In this document: one piece after another, positions 26,490-35,705 of the stretch
How the letters are laid out: each line of letters starts with the position of its first letter
Position numbering within the stretch: the stretch's first letter is position 1
Assembly (NCBI GenBank): GCA_965116165.1
Contig: OZ220484.1
Location: 2,108,001-2,172,000 of the forward strand
Length of the DNA stretch: 64,000 bases
Direction of reading: 5' to 3'
From: Azophilus sp965116165
Lineage (GTDB): Bacteria; Pseudomonadota; Gammaproteobacteria; Pseudomonadales; Azotimanducaceae
Notes under the pieces: generated by a model
Databases searched by the model: none
Seen by the model: the letters and a program-made list of their open reading frames with translations, nothing else
What the model was told of the DNA's origin: nothing
Program-made: the position numbers and the translations under genes

Positions 26490-26617
26490 CCGCTTCCCCC
26501 AATATCAGCACGCGTCCAACCGGAGTACAATCGGCGGTCCGATGCAACGACCGTGCGAGATTTCCCATAGCCGTCATAGCCGCCATTGTGACGCGCCGCC
26601 TCGCGCCCGGGTGCTTG

Positions 26618-28117
26618 ATGACGACGCGGTTTGAATTTTCAGCTTGTGGCGGGCCGCGCCATCCGGGGGGTTCGGCGAGGCTGGATTTTAAAGGCCACAA
26701 GCGGCCTGGCCGCGGACTGTTGTCATGGTCGCTCTGCATCGCTCTTTGGATCTCGCCGCTCCCGATGCCGTCGCTGGTCCAGGCTGCGGGCGACGGCGAA
26801 AAGATGTACAACGACCTGCGCGAAACAAACAGCCTTTACCAGGATGAGGACTGGCAGGATTATGTCACCGAGATTGGCGAGCGGCTGCTTGCCGCCTCGG
26901 GGTACGCGGGCGACGACTATACCTTTACGGTGGTCGACAATTCACAGGTCAACGCCTCGGCCACCCAGGATGGCTATATCTTTATCCACCGAGGCCTTAT
27001 CGCCTTCTGCCGTAGCGAAGACGAATTGGCGGGCGTCATCGGGCACGAGATCGGCCATGTGGTTGGCCGGCATGTGCAACGCTCGAAAGGGTTGAACCGA
27101 CTCGGCGGGTTGCTTGGCTGGCTTGGCGTGATCGGCACGAACAGCTTCGCCATGAAAGATCTGGGCGATACGCTTACCGCCACGGCTGTCACCCGCGAGG
27201 CCCGCGAGTACGAACTCGAGGCGGATGGCTACGGCGCCGAGTTTCTGGCCCGGGCCGGATACGATCCACTGGCCATGATCTCGGTCATTCATGTCTTGAA
27301 GGACCAGGAGCTGTTCGCCAAATCGGTCATGCAACGGCCCAGCGTCTACCACGGTATTTTCGGCTCGCATCCGCGCAACGACAAACGGCTCAACGATGTC
27401 GTCCACAGGGCCGTGCCGCTGTCGGGCCAGACACTGAGACCGCCGGAGCGTGATTTTTGGGCAATGGTCGATGGCTTGGTCTATGGCGACGAGGCGGCGA
27501 CGGGCCTGATCAAGGACGGCGTCTATTATCACGGTAGCCTGCGCATTGTCATCGCGTTTCCCGATGGATGGGAGGTGACGAATACGGCCTCCGCCGTTTT
27601 TGGCCGGGATGTCGGCAGCGCCTCCAGCGGCACGATCAGGGTTCAACGCCAGAATCCGCCGGCCGAGGAACAGACCCCGGAGGAATACATTCGGGAAACC
27701 CTGAAACGCGACGATGTCGAAAATGGCGAAGCCATGGTCGTCAACGGCTATGACGCCTATGTCACCGATATCCAGATTCTCGGTGGCGACGATCAGGTAC
27801 GGAAGATGGCGATTGTCTACAAGGACGGCGGCATCTATCTATTCCGGGGCACCCTCGGCGCGATCGGCGACCCCGCTCAATTCGAAAAGGATTTCCGCGC
27901 GACCCTGGAATCGTTCCGCGCGATGACCGCCGCGGATCTGAAGGTGGCGAACAATCAGCGCATACGGGTTGTTATGGCCGATCCCGGCGATACATACGCG
28001 GAATTGGCCCGCACCACCTCGATCAAGCACTATCCCGAAGAAACGTTGCGTGTGCTGAATGGCCATCATCCGCGGGGCGAGCCCCGGGCCGGAGACTACA
28101 TCAAGATTGTTCAATAG
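26618..28117 (+). CDS. M48-family metallopeptidase with C-terminal LysM-like domain
   Basis: 499 aa from ATG 26618; a longer frame to 26420 runs through repeat R3 and is unlikely. A basic stretch (GHKRPGRG) precedes an export segment (LLSWSLCIALWISPLPMPSLVQAA), so the enzyme is periplasmic. The zinc motif is intact: HEIGH in GVIGHEIGHVVGRHV, third ligand in EYELEADGYG. The last 45 residues (DPGDTYAELARTTS to GDYIKIVQ) look like a single LysM motif, suggesting contact with peptidoglycan. Similar exported M48 proteins (BepA/LoiP/YggG group) act in outer-membrane protein quality control; the exact role is inference. Confidence 0.85.
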   Translation: MTTRFEFSACGGPRHPGGSARLDFKGHKRPGRGLLSWSLCIALWISPLPMPSLVQAAGDGEKMYNDLRETNSLYQDEDWQDYVTEIGERLLAASGYAGDDYTFTVVDNSQVNASATQDGYIFIHRGLIAFCRSEDELAGVIGHEIGHVVGRHVQRSKGLNRLGGLLGWLGVIGTNSFAMKDLGDTLTATAVTREAREYELEADGYGAEFLARAGYDPLAMISVIHVLKDQELFAKSVMQRPSVYHGIFGSHPRNDKRLNDVVHRAVPLSGQTLRPPERDFWAMVDGLVYGDEAATGLIKDGVYYHGSLRIVIAFPDGWEVTNTASAVFGRDVGSASSGTIRVQRQNPPAEEQTPEEYIRETLKRDDVENGEAMVVNGYDAYVTDIQILGGDDQVRKMAIVYKDGGIYLFRGTLGAIGDPAQFEKDFRATLESFRAMTAADLKVANNQRIRVVMADPGDTYAELARTTSIKHYPEETLRVLNGHHPRGEPRAGDYIKIVQ

Positions 28118-28361
28118 CCGGCTCGACAGCCCGACCCTGCCCCTCTGTGCGAGGGGGCGCGATTTCGGGTATGGCCACACCCGTGGCGGCGGGAGCGCTC
28201 CGGACAGGGCGCGGCCGGAGCCCTCGGCCGGGGGCCGTGAGGTGCGCGTCTCAGGCTCCCGCCCGGCCTTTGACGAGTTGCCGGATACACCAGCGGGGCT
28301 TAAGCCGCGCATCCAGGCGCTTGCGGGCGCGCTGATGCGGCCTATCGATTGGATGGAGCAC

Positions 28362-30797
28362 TTAGAATATATCCTCGGGCCGGATGTCTCCTTCCGCGCT
28401 CGGCGGCGCATCGACACCGTTGCCCAGGCCGGGGACGGGCGCGTACTCGGCAAGGAAGTACTCGAAAACGGCATCTTCCCGGCTCGATGGCGCCACCTCG
28501 CCGGTTTCCGGGTCGATTTTTATCGACAGTACGCCAGTCGGCTGCACCGGGTATGCTTCTTCCCTTCCGCTTAGGGCAACGCCCATGTAGTCGATCCAGA
28601 TGGGCAGTGGCGTGGTGGATCCGTATTCCCGTTTGCCGAGCGGGGCGTAATCGGCAAAACCGACCCAAACGGTCGTGACGATGTCGGGGTTGTAGCCGTT
28701 GAACCAGGTATCGGCGGCTTCGTTCGTCGTACCGGTCTTCCCGGCCAGGTCGTCGCGGTTCAGGCTGAGGGCGCGGCGTCCCGTGCCGTGGCGGATCACA
28801 TCCCGCAGCATGGAGTGCATGATGAAGGCATTTCGCTCATCCACCACCCGCACCGCGGGCCGGGTCGTTTTTTCGGATTGCCCCACCAGCACATCCTCAA
28901 GGCTGGCGGGTTCCCGCGCCTGAACATCGGCGGGTGTTTCGTCACAGGCCCCGCAAACCCGGGGATAGTTCGATTCCAGAACCGGATTGCCGTCGATGTC
29001 GAGTACGCGCTCGACGATATGGGGTGTGACGCCGTAGCCGCCGTTGGCGAAAACCGCGTAGGCCGCCGCCATCTCGATCGGCGTCACGGCCATGGTGCCG
29101 CCGCCGATGGCCAATTGCGTGTTCCGGGGGAAATTGCCGGTGTCGAAACCGAAACGGCGCACATAGTCAAGCGTTCGTCCGGTGCCAATCTCAAGCAGCA
29201 CGCGCATGGATACCAAGTTAATGGAGCGGTAGAGCCCTTCGCGCAGCCGGGTTGGTCCATTGTATTGGTTGTTGTCGTTGTCCGGCCGATAGGGGGTTCC
29301 GGAATTTCCCGCGTCGAAGACCAAGGGAGCATCCATAAAAACGGAGGCGGGTGTGATGCCCCGATCAAGTGCCGCCGAATAAACGAATGGCTTGAAACCG
29401 GAGCCGGGTTGGCGCGCGGCCTGCAGAACGTGATTGACCTGGTTCATGCCGAAGTCGAAGCCGCCCTGCAGTGCCACAACCCCGCCGGTCTTCGGATCAA
29501 GGGATACCAGCGCACCCTGAATGTCCGGCACTTGGCTGAAACGCCAACCGTCCTCCCCTTCCCGTAGCCGAATGATATCGCCGACCCGCACCACATCGGC
29601 GGGCTTTGCGGGCCGCGCCCCCATGGCATCCACGCCGAAATAGGGACGTGCCCAGCGCATGGTTGCGAATGGCACTAGGGCGCGGCCGCCTTCGGCGAGG
29701 GCGGCGATGATGTGATGCTCGTCGATCTCAAGCACGGCGGCGGGCACCAGATCGGCGTAGATGGGCTCGTCGGCCAGGGCGTCAACGGCTTTCTCGACGC
29801 TGTCGAGGTGGCGCTCCGGGCCGCGATAGCCATGTCGCCGGTCGTAGTCGGTGAGCCCCTTGCGCAACGCTCGGGTAGCGGCTCTCTGCAGGGTGCCGTT
29901 TAGGGTGGTGAAGACTTCGTAGCCGCCGGTATACAGGTCGGGAAACTGTTCGAGCAATTGCTGGCGCACCCACTCGGCGGCAAAGGGCGCGGGCACCTCG
30001 ATTTCGCGGCTGAACACCTTGGCGGTGATGGGGGCGTCCGCGGCGGCGCGATATTGCGCCGCGTCTATCGAACCTTGGCTGTGCATCCGGCTTAGCACCA
30101 GATTGCGCCGGCGCAGCGCCCGTTCCGGCCCGTTGACGGGGTTGCCGGCCGTTGGCGCCTGGGGGATGCCGGCCAGCATCGCAAGTTGCGGCAGGCTCAG
30201 TTCGGAGAGGGGTTTGCCGTAATAGGTGCGGGCGGCGGCCTCGGCACCGTAGGCTTGTTTACCGAAGGGCACCACGTTGATGTACAGCTCCAGTATCTCG
30301 TCTTTGCTCAGTTCCCGTTCGATTTTCAGCGCCAGGAGCATTTCCTTGAGCTTGCGCAGCAGCCGCCGCTCCAGGGTGAAGGAGACGTTGCGCGCAAGTT
30401 GCATGGTGATGGTGCTCGCGCCGGGGCCAAGCGAGCCGTCCCTCAGCAGGTTGGTGAGCAACTGCACCACATCGTTGCTGAGCGAAATGAAATCGATGCC
30501 GCCGTGTTCATAGAAACGCTTGTCTTCGGTGTCAAGTATCGCCTGCAGGAATAAAGGCGGAGTCTTATCTAGGGTGGCAGGTATAAGACGACGCTCCCCA
30601 AATTCACCGATCAAGGCGCCGTCCCGGCTGAAAACGCGCAGTGGCGTCTCGAGTTTGACGTGTCGATAGCTTTCCGCTGTAGGAATTTGCGGGTTCAAAT
30701 ATAGGTAAATGCCTGACAGACCGAATACCCCGCCTGCGAGTAATGTAACCCCCAGCCAGACGAGGGCGGCTTTCCAGGTGAGGCGACTCGGGTTCAC
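28362..30797 (-). CDS. mrcA: Penicillin-binding protein 1A
   Basis: 811 aa bifunctional peptidoglycan synthase, GTG start at 30795-30797. One N-terminal membrane anchor (WLGVTLLAGGVFGLSGIYLYL). Glycosyltransferase motifs: EDKRFYEHGG, GASTITMQLARNV, KEMLLALKIERELSKDEILELYINVVPFG. An OB-like linker follows. Transpeptidase motifs are SGFKPFVY as SxxK, SMR as SxN-like, and KTGTTNEAADTWF. Divergent from the pilus operon, as in many Gammaproteobacteria; 72 nt separate the two genes, so both promoters overlap there. Confidence 0.96.
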   Translation of the reverse strand: MNPSRLTWKAALVWLGVTLLAGGVFGLSGIYLYLNPQIPTAESYRHVKLETPLRVFSRDGALIGEFGERRLIPATLDKTPPLFLQAILDTEDKRFYEHGGIDFISLSNDVVQLLTNLLRDGSLGPGASTITMQLARNVSFTLERRLLRKLKEMLLALKIERELSKDEILELYINVVPFGKQAYGAEAAARTYYGKPLSELSLPQLAMLAGIPQAPTAGNPVNGPERALRRRNLVLSRMHSQGSIDAAQYRAAADAPITAKVFSREIEVPAPFAAEWVRQQLLEQFPDLYTGGYEVFTTLNGTLQRAATRALRKGLTDYDRRHGYRGPERHLDSVEKAVDALADEPIYADLVPAAVLEIDEHHIIAALAEGGRALVPFATMRWARPYFGVDAMGARPAKPADVVRVGDIIRLREGEDGWRFSQVPDIQGALVSLDPKTGGVVALQGGFDFGMNQVNHVLQAARQPGSGFKPFVYSAALDRGITPASVFMDAPLVFDAGNSGTPYRPDNDNNQYNGPTRLREGLYRSINLVSMRVLLEIGTGRTLDYVRRFGFDTGNFPRNTQLAIGGGTMAVTPIEMAAAYAVFANGGYGVTPHIVERVLDIDGNPVLESNYPRVCGACDETPADVQAREPASLEDVLVGQSEKTTRPAVRVVDERNAFIMHSMLRDVIRHGTGRRALSLNRDDLAGKTGTTNEAADTWFNGYNPDIVTTVWVGFADYAPLGKREYGSTTPLPIWIDYMGVALSGREEAYPVQPTGVLSIKIDPETGEVAPSSREDAVFEYFLAEYAPVPGLGNGVDAPPSAEGDIRPEDIF

Positions 30798-30869
30798 GGG
30801 GTTCGTTGCCTATTGGGCTGGCGCCTTTGTTTACGGGATTTGCCGCGTGGTGGCGAGGAGGCCGTGGAG

Positions 30870-31949
30870 ATGATGCCGCTCATGGTTGGTCGCAAGAGGC
30901 TGCTTGGTGTGGATATTGATTCCGCCTACGTCAAGATGCTCGAACTTTCCTGGGCCGGTGGGAACTGCCGGGTCGAATCCTATGCACTCGAGGCCCTGCC
31001 GCCCGACGCCGTTGTAGAACGAAATATAAGTGATGTTGGTAAGGTTGGTGAAGCACTAAGGCAAGCACATGCCCGGTCTGGGAGTCGTCGGCGACGGGTG
31101 GCGGTTGCGGTGGGCGGCCCGACCGTGATTGCTAAGCATATCACCCTCGACGCCGCGCTCACCGACACGCAACTTCTTGATCGTATCACCGCCGATGCGG
31201 ACCGCCATATTCCTTTTCCGCTTGATGAAGTGGCTATCGACATCGAGGTTTTGGGATTGTCCGAGCGGCAGCCGGACCGGGTGGATGTGCTGCTCGTCGC
31301 ATGTCGAAAACGCAGTATCGACATGCTGCGGGCCACGCTGCTCGCCGCCGACCTCAGACCCGTGGTGGTGGAACCGCAAGGTCAGGCGGTCGAACGGGTG
31401 TTCCGGCTGCTTTTCCCGGACATTGAACGGCGGGCCGGTGAATTGGTGGTGGTGGTTGCCGACATAGGCGCATCGGTGGTCGCCCTTTGGGTGCTCGTCG
31501 ATGGTCGCGCGATTTTTAGCCGGGAACAGGCCTTGGGCGGCAAGCCGCTTGTGCCGACCACGCTGGGGGGCGACCCGCGAAAAGATGGGACGATTGCGGA
31601 GCACGACGCGCACCGGGCGGCAATGGGCCTTGCCGGCGCGCCTGGCGGGCGGACCTTCGTTGCGGATGTGTCCCATATCGATGCGGTGGTCCGCGGTCTG
31701 TCCCAGTCGCTGCGCTATTTCTACTCGTCCACCCACTACAACGACATCGACCGCCTGCTGTTGATTGGCGATGCGGCCGCCGCCCCGGGGATGGCCGGTG
31801 CGCTGCAAAACGCGCTTGAGGTGCCGGTGGCGGTCGCCGACCCATTCACCCAAATGACCTTCGCACCGGGTGTCGATGCCGCCGCCCTATCCAAAAATGC
31901 TCCGGAACTGGTGTCTTGTTGCGGGGTTGCCATGCGGGACCGCGTATGA
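30870..31949 (+). CDS. pilM: Type IV pilus assembly protein PilM
   Basis: 359 aa from ATG 30870, with GAGGAG 9 nt upstream. Actin-like cytoplasmic ATPase that binds the PilN N-terminus and links the inner-membrane platform to the motor. LLGVDIDSAYVKMLEL is the phosphate-1 loop; VVVVADIGASVVALWV is phosphate-2; LLLIGDAAAAPGM the adenosine motif. First gene of pilM-pilN-pilOP-pilQ; its stop overlaps the pilN start (ATGA). Confidence 0.95.
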   Translation: MMPLMVGRKRLLGVDIDSAYVKMLELSWAGGNCRVESYALEALPPDAVVERNISDVGKVGEALRQAHARSGSRRRRVAVAVGGPTVIAKHITLDAALTDTQLLDRITADADRHIPFPLDEVAIDIEVLGLSERQPDRVDVLLVACRKRSIDMLRATLLAADLRPVVVEPQGQAVERVFRLLFPDIERRAGELVVVVADIGASVVALWVLVDGRAIFSREQALGGKPLVPTTLGGDPRKDGTIAEHDAHRAAMGLAGAPGGRTFVADVSHIDAVVRGLSQSLRYFYSSTHYNDIDRLLLIGDAAAAPGMAGALQNALEVPVAVADPFTQMTFAPGVDAAALSKNAPELVSCCGVAMRDRV

Positions 31950-32632
31950 GGCTGCACACTGAAACGCGGATCAACCTGTTGCCTTGGCGGGATTGGCGGC
32001 GGGCATGGCGGCGCAAGGCCACGGTTGGCGCGTTGTTGGGAGCCGCGCTGGCGGGGACGATGCTGGTTGTGCTCCTCGGCCTGCGGTTGGAAGGCAGGAT
32101 TGCTATCCAGGAAAGCCGCAACCGCCATTTTGAGCAGGAATTGGCCGCGCTCGACAGCCGCATCGAAGAGGCCCGAGGTTGGCGGGTGCGGTCCGCTCAG
32201 GCGGCGGCGCTCATCGCCCTGATTCGTGAATTACGCGATATCGGCTCCGCTACGGTGCGCGTGTTGGATGCATTGGCGACTACGCTGACCGAGGGAGTTC
32301 ACTATCGCCGAATCGCAAGGCGTGGCCCCATGCTCGACGTGGTGGGCGTTGCCGGATCCAACGGCCGTATTGCCGGACTGATGCGCAACCTGGACGGCTC
32401 GGCCTGGTTTGCGTCGGCCAACCTCAAGCGTCTTCGGGAAGAATCGGACGGGGTTGCGGGCGCCGCCGTATTCGAAATGACCTTTCTGCAGGTGCAAGCG
32501 GTGGAACCCGTTATCCAGGCGATGGGCGACAGGTCCGGCTCGGGTCGGACGGCGGAAATTGCACAACCGGGCGGGATGGACGCTTTTCAACAATCCCCGA
32601 TGGCGCCCGACAGTGCGGGCGGAGAGTATTAG
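31946..32632 (+). CDS. pilN: Type IV pilus inner-membrane protein PilN
   Basis: 228 aa from ATG 31946. The N-terminus has RINLLPWRDWR, the conserved peptide that inserts into PilM. One membrane helix (TVGALLGAALAGTMLVVLLGL), a short coiled coil and a ferredoxin-like periplasmic domain follow. It pairs with PilO. Its start overlaps the pilM stop by four bases, and one base separates its stop from the next start. The C-terminal 50 residues, after about residue 180, are low in complexity and unusual. Confidence 0.93.
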   Translation: MRLHTETRINLLPWRDWRRAWRRKATVGALLGAALAGTMLVVLLGLRLEGRIAIQESRNRHFEQELAALDSRIEEARGWRVRSAQAAALIALIRELRDIGSATVRVLDALATTLTEGVHYRRIARRGPMLDVVGVAGSNGRIAGLMRNLDGSAWFASANLKRLREESDGVAGAAVFEMTFLQVQAVEPVIQAMGDRSGSGRTAEIAQPGGMDAFQQSPMAPDSAGGEY

Positions 32633-32633
32633 C

Positions 32634-33683
32634 ATGGCGTGGCGCGACGTTCTGGAGTGGTCGCCGCCCCTCGATTGGGTCGGTGGCGCATGGCGGTCCG
32701 TTGGTGATTGGCCGTTGTGGGTCAGGGCGGCGGCGCCGGTGGCGTTGTTCGGGCTCGTGGTGGGCTGCGGCTATCTCGCGTTTCTGGCCGGGGGCGAAGA
32801 GCGCCTCAACCTGGCGACGAGCCAGGGAGAGCGGCTGCGCCGCGACTATGAACGCAAGGCGGCGGCCGCTGCGGACTTGCCGACAAACCGGCAGCGTTCG
32901 AAACCTGTGGAGGGGGCGGTTTCCGCGCTGGAACAGATGCCTGGAAGCGCGGATGTTCCCGCGTTGCTCGAAGACATCGTGCGGGCGGCGGAGACCAACG
33001 GCCTGATCGTGCGCGGCATTGATCTCCTGCCGGAACGCCGGACGGACCATTACGGCGAGTTGCCCCTGCAAATCTCGGTACAGGGGGGGTATCACAGCAT
33101 GGGCGCCTTCGTGAGCGCAATCGTCGGCATGGCACGGCTGGTCACCCTGCACGACTTCGATTTGGGGTTGGTCGAGGTGGACGGGTCGGTCGGCACGGTG
33201 CGCATGGACTTGCTTGCGAAGGCGTATTGGCATTTTGGCCCCGAGCTGCGTGTCGAATCGCTGCCGCCACTCGGGGAGGTAGGCGCATTCGTCTATCGCG
33301 CCGGCGGCCGGCGCAGCCCGTTCGAGCCCTCGATGCCGGGCGATTCGGCACCGGGTAGCGGGGGCGACGCACCCGTCGCGCCGGACATGGCACGGCCACG
33401 GCATGACCTGGAGCGCCACCCCATCGCCGGACTGGCGATGGTGGGCACGCTAACCGACGGTGCCGGTCACTTCGCATTGGTTCGCGATGGTGCGGGGAGG
33501 GTACACCGCCTGGGGGTGGGTGACTACTTGGGCGAGGATCACGGGCGGATTCGGAAAATAAATGCTCATGATTTTGATTTTGTTGAGATTGTTCCGGATG
33601 GCGAGGGCGGTTGGGCGCAACGTGCCCGCACGCTTTCCCTACAGTCGTTGGCGGCGGGGTTGAAACGGGAAAAGCAGGAATGA
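32634..33683 (+). CDS. PilO-PilP fusion protein of the type IV pilus alignment complex
   Basis: 349 aa from ATG 32634, GGAGAG 8 nt upstream. Residues 1 to about 215 are PilO: one membrane helix (AAAPVALFGLVVGCGYLAFLAGG), coiled coil, and a periplasmic domain containing LPLQISVQGGYHSMGAFVSAI. From about residue 222 the sequence is PilP: VYRAGGRRSPFEPS, IAGLAMVGTLTDG, HFALVRDGAGRVHRLGVGDYLGEDHGRI and the final GGWAQRARTLSL. PilP is normally a separate lipoprotein; here its signal peptide and lipobox Cys are absent because PilO precedes it in one frame. The link would join the inner platform covalently to the secretin contact. There is no stop or start between the two halves. Confidence 0.85.
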   Translation: MAWRDVLEWSPPLDWVGGAWRSVGDWPLWVRAAAPVALFGLVVGCGYLAFLAGGEERLNLATSQGERLRRDYERKAAAAADLPTNRQRSKPVEGAVSALEQMPGSADVPALLEDIVRAAETNGLIVRGIDLLPERRTDHYGELPLQISVQGGYHSMGAFVSAIVGMARLVTLHDFDLGLVEVDGSVGTVRMDLLAKAYWHFGPELRVESLPPLGEVGAFVYRAGGRRSPFEPSMPGDSAPGSGGDAPVAPDMARPRHDLERHPIAGLAMVGTLTDGAGHFALVRDGAGRVHRLGVGDYLGEDHGRIRKINAHDFDFVEIVPDGEGGWAQRARTLSLQSLAAGLKREKQE

Positions 33684-35107
33684 AACGGATGCGAACAAAT
33701 AATGCCGTGGCGGTGTTTTACGCGATACCCGCGGTTATCCTGGCGGTTGCCTTGGCCGGTGGATCGGCGGGCGCGGATTTCGGCGACAGCGGCGACAGCG
33801 GCGGCATGCCGACGGCGAACGATCACGCCGGTACCGCCCACTTTGAAAACGGCCATCTTTCGCTCAACTTCCAAGACATCGAAGTTCGCGCGGCCTTGCA
33901 ACTGATCGCCGACTTTACGGGTGTCAATTTGGTTGCCAGCGATACGGTTGCCGGCCGCATCACCCTGCGGCTAAAGGATGTGCCCCCGGATCGGGCGTTG
34001 GCGCTGATTCTCAAGATGCGGGGTCTCGATCAACGCCGCGAAGGCGATGTGGTGTTGATTGCGCCGGCCGAGGAAATGGCGGAGCGCGAACAACTCGAAT
34101 TGGAAAATCGGCGGCAGTTGGCCGGTCTTGCGCCGCTGCGTAGCGAGTTTATTCAAATTCGCTACGCCAACGCCGCCAACCTGTTGGCGCTGTTCGCGGC
34201 GTCCGGTGGCCAACAGCCCATGCTCTCCGAACGGGGCGGGGTCATTGTCGACGAGCGCACCAACGCCATTATTCTGACCGATACCGCCGCCAATATCGAG
34301 GCGTTCCGCCGTGTGATTCGGCAGTTGGATGTGCCTCAGCGCCAAGTGTTGATCGAATCGCGGATCGTTACCACAAGCGAGAATTTTTCGGAGCAGTTGG
34401 GCATTCGCTGGGGCGGTGGCGCGATCAAGAACAATGGCTCGTCGGAACTCCGCTACGGCGGCTCGCTGGAGGCGCTTGGCGAGTTGCACGACTCCGGCGC
34501 GGGTCCGGCCGGCCGCATTGGGCTTTCCTACCCCGACGGTTTGGCGGTGGATTTGGGTGTTTCCCGGTCCGGAGCCTCCAGTTTTGGGGTGGGCATAACC
34601 GGAGAGGGCTATCTGGTGGATTTGGAAATTTCCGCCCTGGCCGCGGAGGGATTCGCCGAAGTCGTGGCCCGCCCGCAGATTGTTACGGCGGACAAGTCGC
34701 CCGCAGTCATTGAATCCGGGGTGGAGATTCCCTACCAGGAGGCCACCAGCAGCGGCGCAACATCGACGGCATTCAAGGATGCCGTGCTCTCCCTACAGGT
34801 GACGCCGAGAATCACGGCGGACGACAGCATCGTCATGCTGCTTGATGTGAAACAGGACACCGTGGGCCAGATCTATAACGGCATTCCATCGGTTAACACC
34901 AATCAGGTCCGCACGGAGGTCTTGGTGGACGACGGCCAGACGGTGGTGCTCGGTGGTATTTTTCAGACAATTCGCAACGTTTCGACGGACAAGACGCCGC
35001 TCCTCGGCGATATACCGCAACTCGGCCGCCTGTTTCGGCGCAAAAGCGAACGGGATGACGAGCAGGAACTGCTGGTTTTCATCACGCCGAGCATCCTGCG
35101 TGAATAG
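33680..35107 (+). CDS. pilQ: Type IV pilus secretin PilQ (short form)
   Basis: 475 aa from ATG 33680, overlapping the previous stop (ATGA). Signal peptide near residues 1-32 (AVFYAIPAVILAVALAGGSAGA). A STN/N0-like domain follows (LSLNFQDIEVRAALQLIADFTGVNLV), then N1 (FIQIRYANAANLLALF) and the secretin domain (VEIPYQEATSSG, QVTPRI, VNTNQVRTEVLVDDGQTVVLGGIF, LLGDIPQLGRLFR). Typical PilQ is about 700 aa with AMIN domains that bind peptidoglycan before N0; none is present here, so anchoring must come from elsewhere. It forms the outer-membrane pore for the pilus. Confidence 0.94.
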   Translation: MKRMRTNNAVAVFYAIPAVILAVALAGGSAGADFGDSGDSGGMPTANDHAGTAHFENGHLSLNFQDIEVRAALQLIADFTGVNLVASDTVAGRITLRLKDVPPDRALALILKMRGLDQRREGDVVLIAPAEEMAEREQLELENRRQLAGLAPLRSEFIQIRYANAANLLALFAASGGQQPMLSERGGVIVDERTNAIILTDTAANIEAFRRVIRQLDVPQRQVLIESRIVTTSENFSEQLGIRWGGGAIKNNGSSELRYGGSLEALGELHDSGAGPAGRIGLSYPDGLAVDLGVSRSGASSFGVGITGEGYLVDLEISALAAEGFAEVVARPQIVTADKSPAVIESGVEIPYQEATSSGATSTAFKDAVLSLQVTPRITADDSIVMLLDVKQDTVGQIYNGIPSVNTNQVRTEVLVDDGQTVVLGGIFQTIRNVSTDKTPLLGDIPQLGRLFRRKSERDDEQELLVFITPSILRE

Positions 35108-35180
35108 GCGGCCGAGCTGGCGCGGCACACATTCCGCGGTCGGGCAGCATCGGGTCGTGGCGACGGGTTAGAATCCCGCC

Positions 35181-35705
35181 GTGCAACAAAACATCTACTT
35201 GATCGGACTCATGGCGGTGGGCAAGAGCACCGTTGGGCGGCTGCTTGCGGATGCCCTGGGCCGGGAATTCTTTGATTCGGACCATGTTATTGAAGACCGG
35301 GCCGGTGTGCCCGTTGCGTGGATTTTCGATGTCGAGGGGGAACAGGGCTTCCGGGAACGCGAGCAGGCGGTCATCGATGAATTGACCCGCAGGGAAGGCA
35401 TCGTTCTGGCGACCGGCGGTGGTGCCGTGTTGCGCCCGGCGAACCGGAGCATGCTAGCCTTGCGCGGCTGCGTGATCCATCTCGACTGTTCGGTGGAGCA
35501 ACTGGTTGCCCGCACCCATAACGACCGCAAGCGCCCCATCCTGCGAAACGGCGACCGGCGGGAAACGTTCAGGCGTCTACTCGATGCGCGCTCGCCCCTG
35601 TACGCCGAAATTGCCGACTACCGCTTCGTTTCCGACAGCCGGGGCCCGCGGGCGCTGGCCGGGAAAATAGAGCACCGGTTGCGGGGAGACGGAATCGTCT
35701 CGTGA
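35181..35705 (+). CDS. aroK: Shikimate kinase
   Basis: 174 aa, GTG start at 35181. Phosphorylates shikimate in chorismate synthesis. The P-loop reads GLMAVGKST (commonly GxMGAGKST), the shikimate site is DSDHVIEDRAG, and the Walker B-like LATGGGAV and lid ARTHNDRKRPIL are intact. It overlaps aroB by 4 nt. Linked to pilQ as in most Gammaproteobacteria. Confidence 0.95.
   Translation: MQQNIYLIGLMAVGKSTVGRLLADALGREFFDSDHVIEDRAGVPVAWIFDVEGEQGFREREQAVIDELTRREGIVLATGGGAVLRPANRSMLALRGCVIHLDCSVEQLVARTHNDRKRPILRNGDRRETFRRLLDARSPLYAEIADYRFVSDSRGPRALAGKIEHRLRGDGIVS

Noticed and set aside
26420..26617. N-terminal extension of the M48 peptidase
   Set aside because: The extra 66 codons lie in repeat R3 and carry no conserved residue; the export signal fits a start at 26618.
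30960..30990. tRNA T-arm-like GGTCGAATCC
   Set aside because: It lies inside pilM and no cloverleaf can be built around it.
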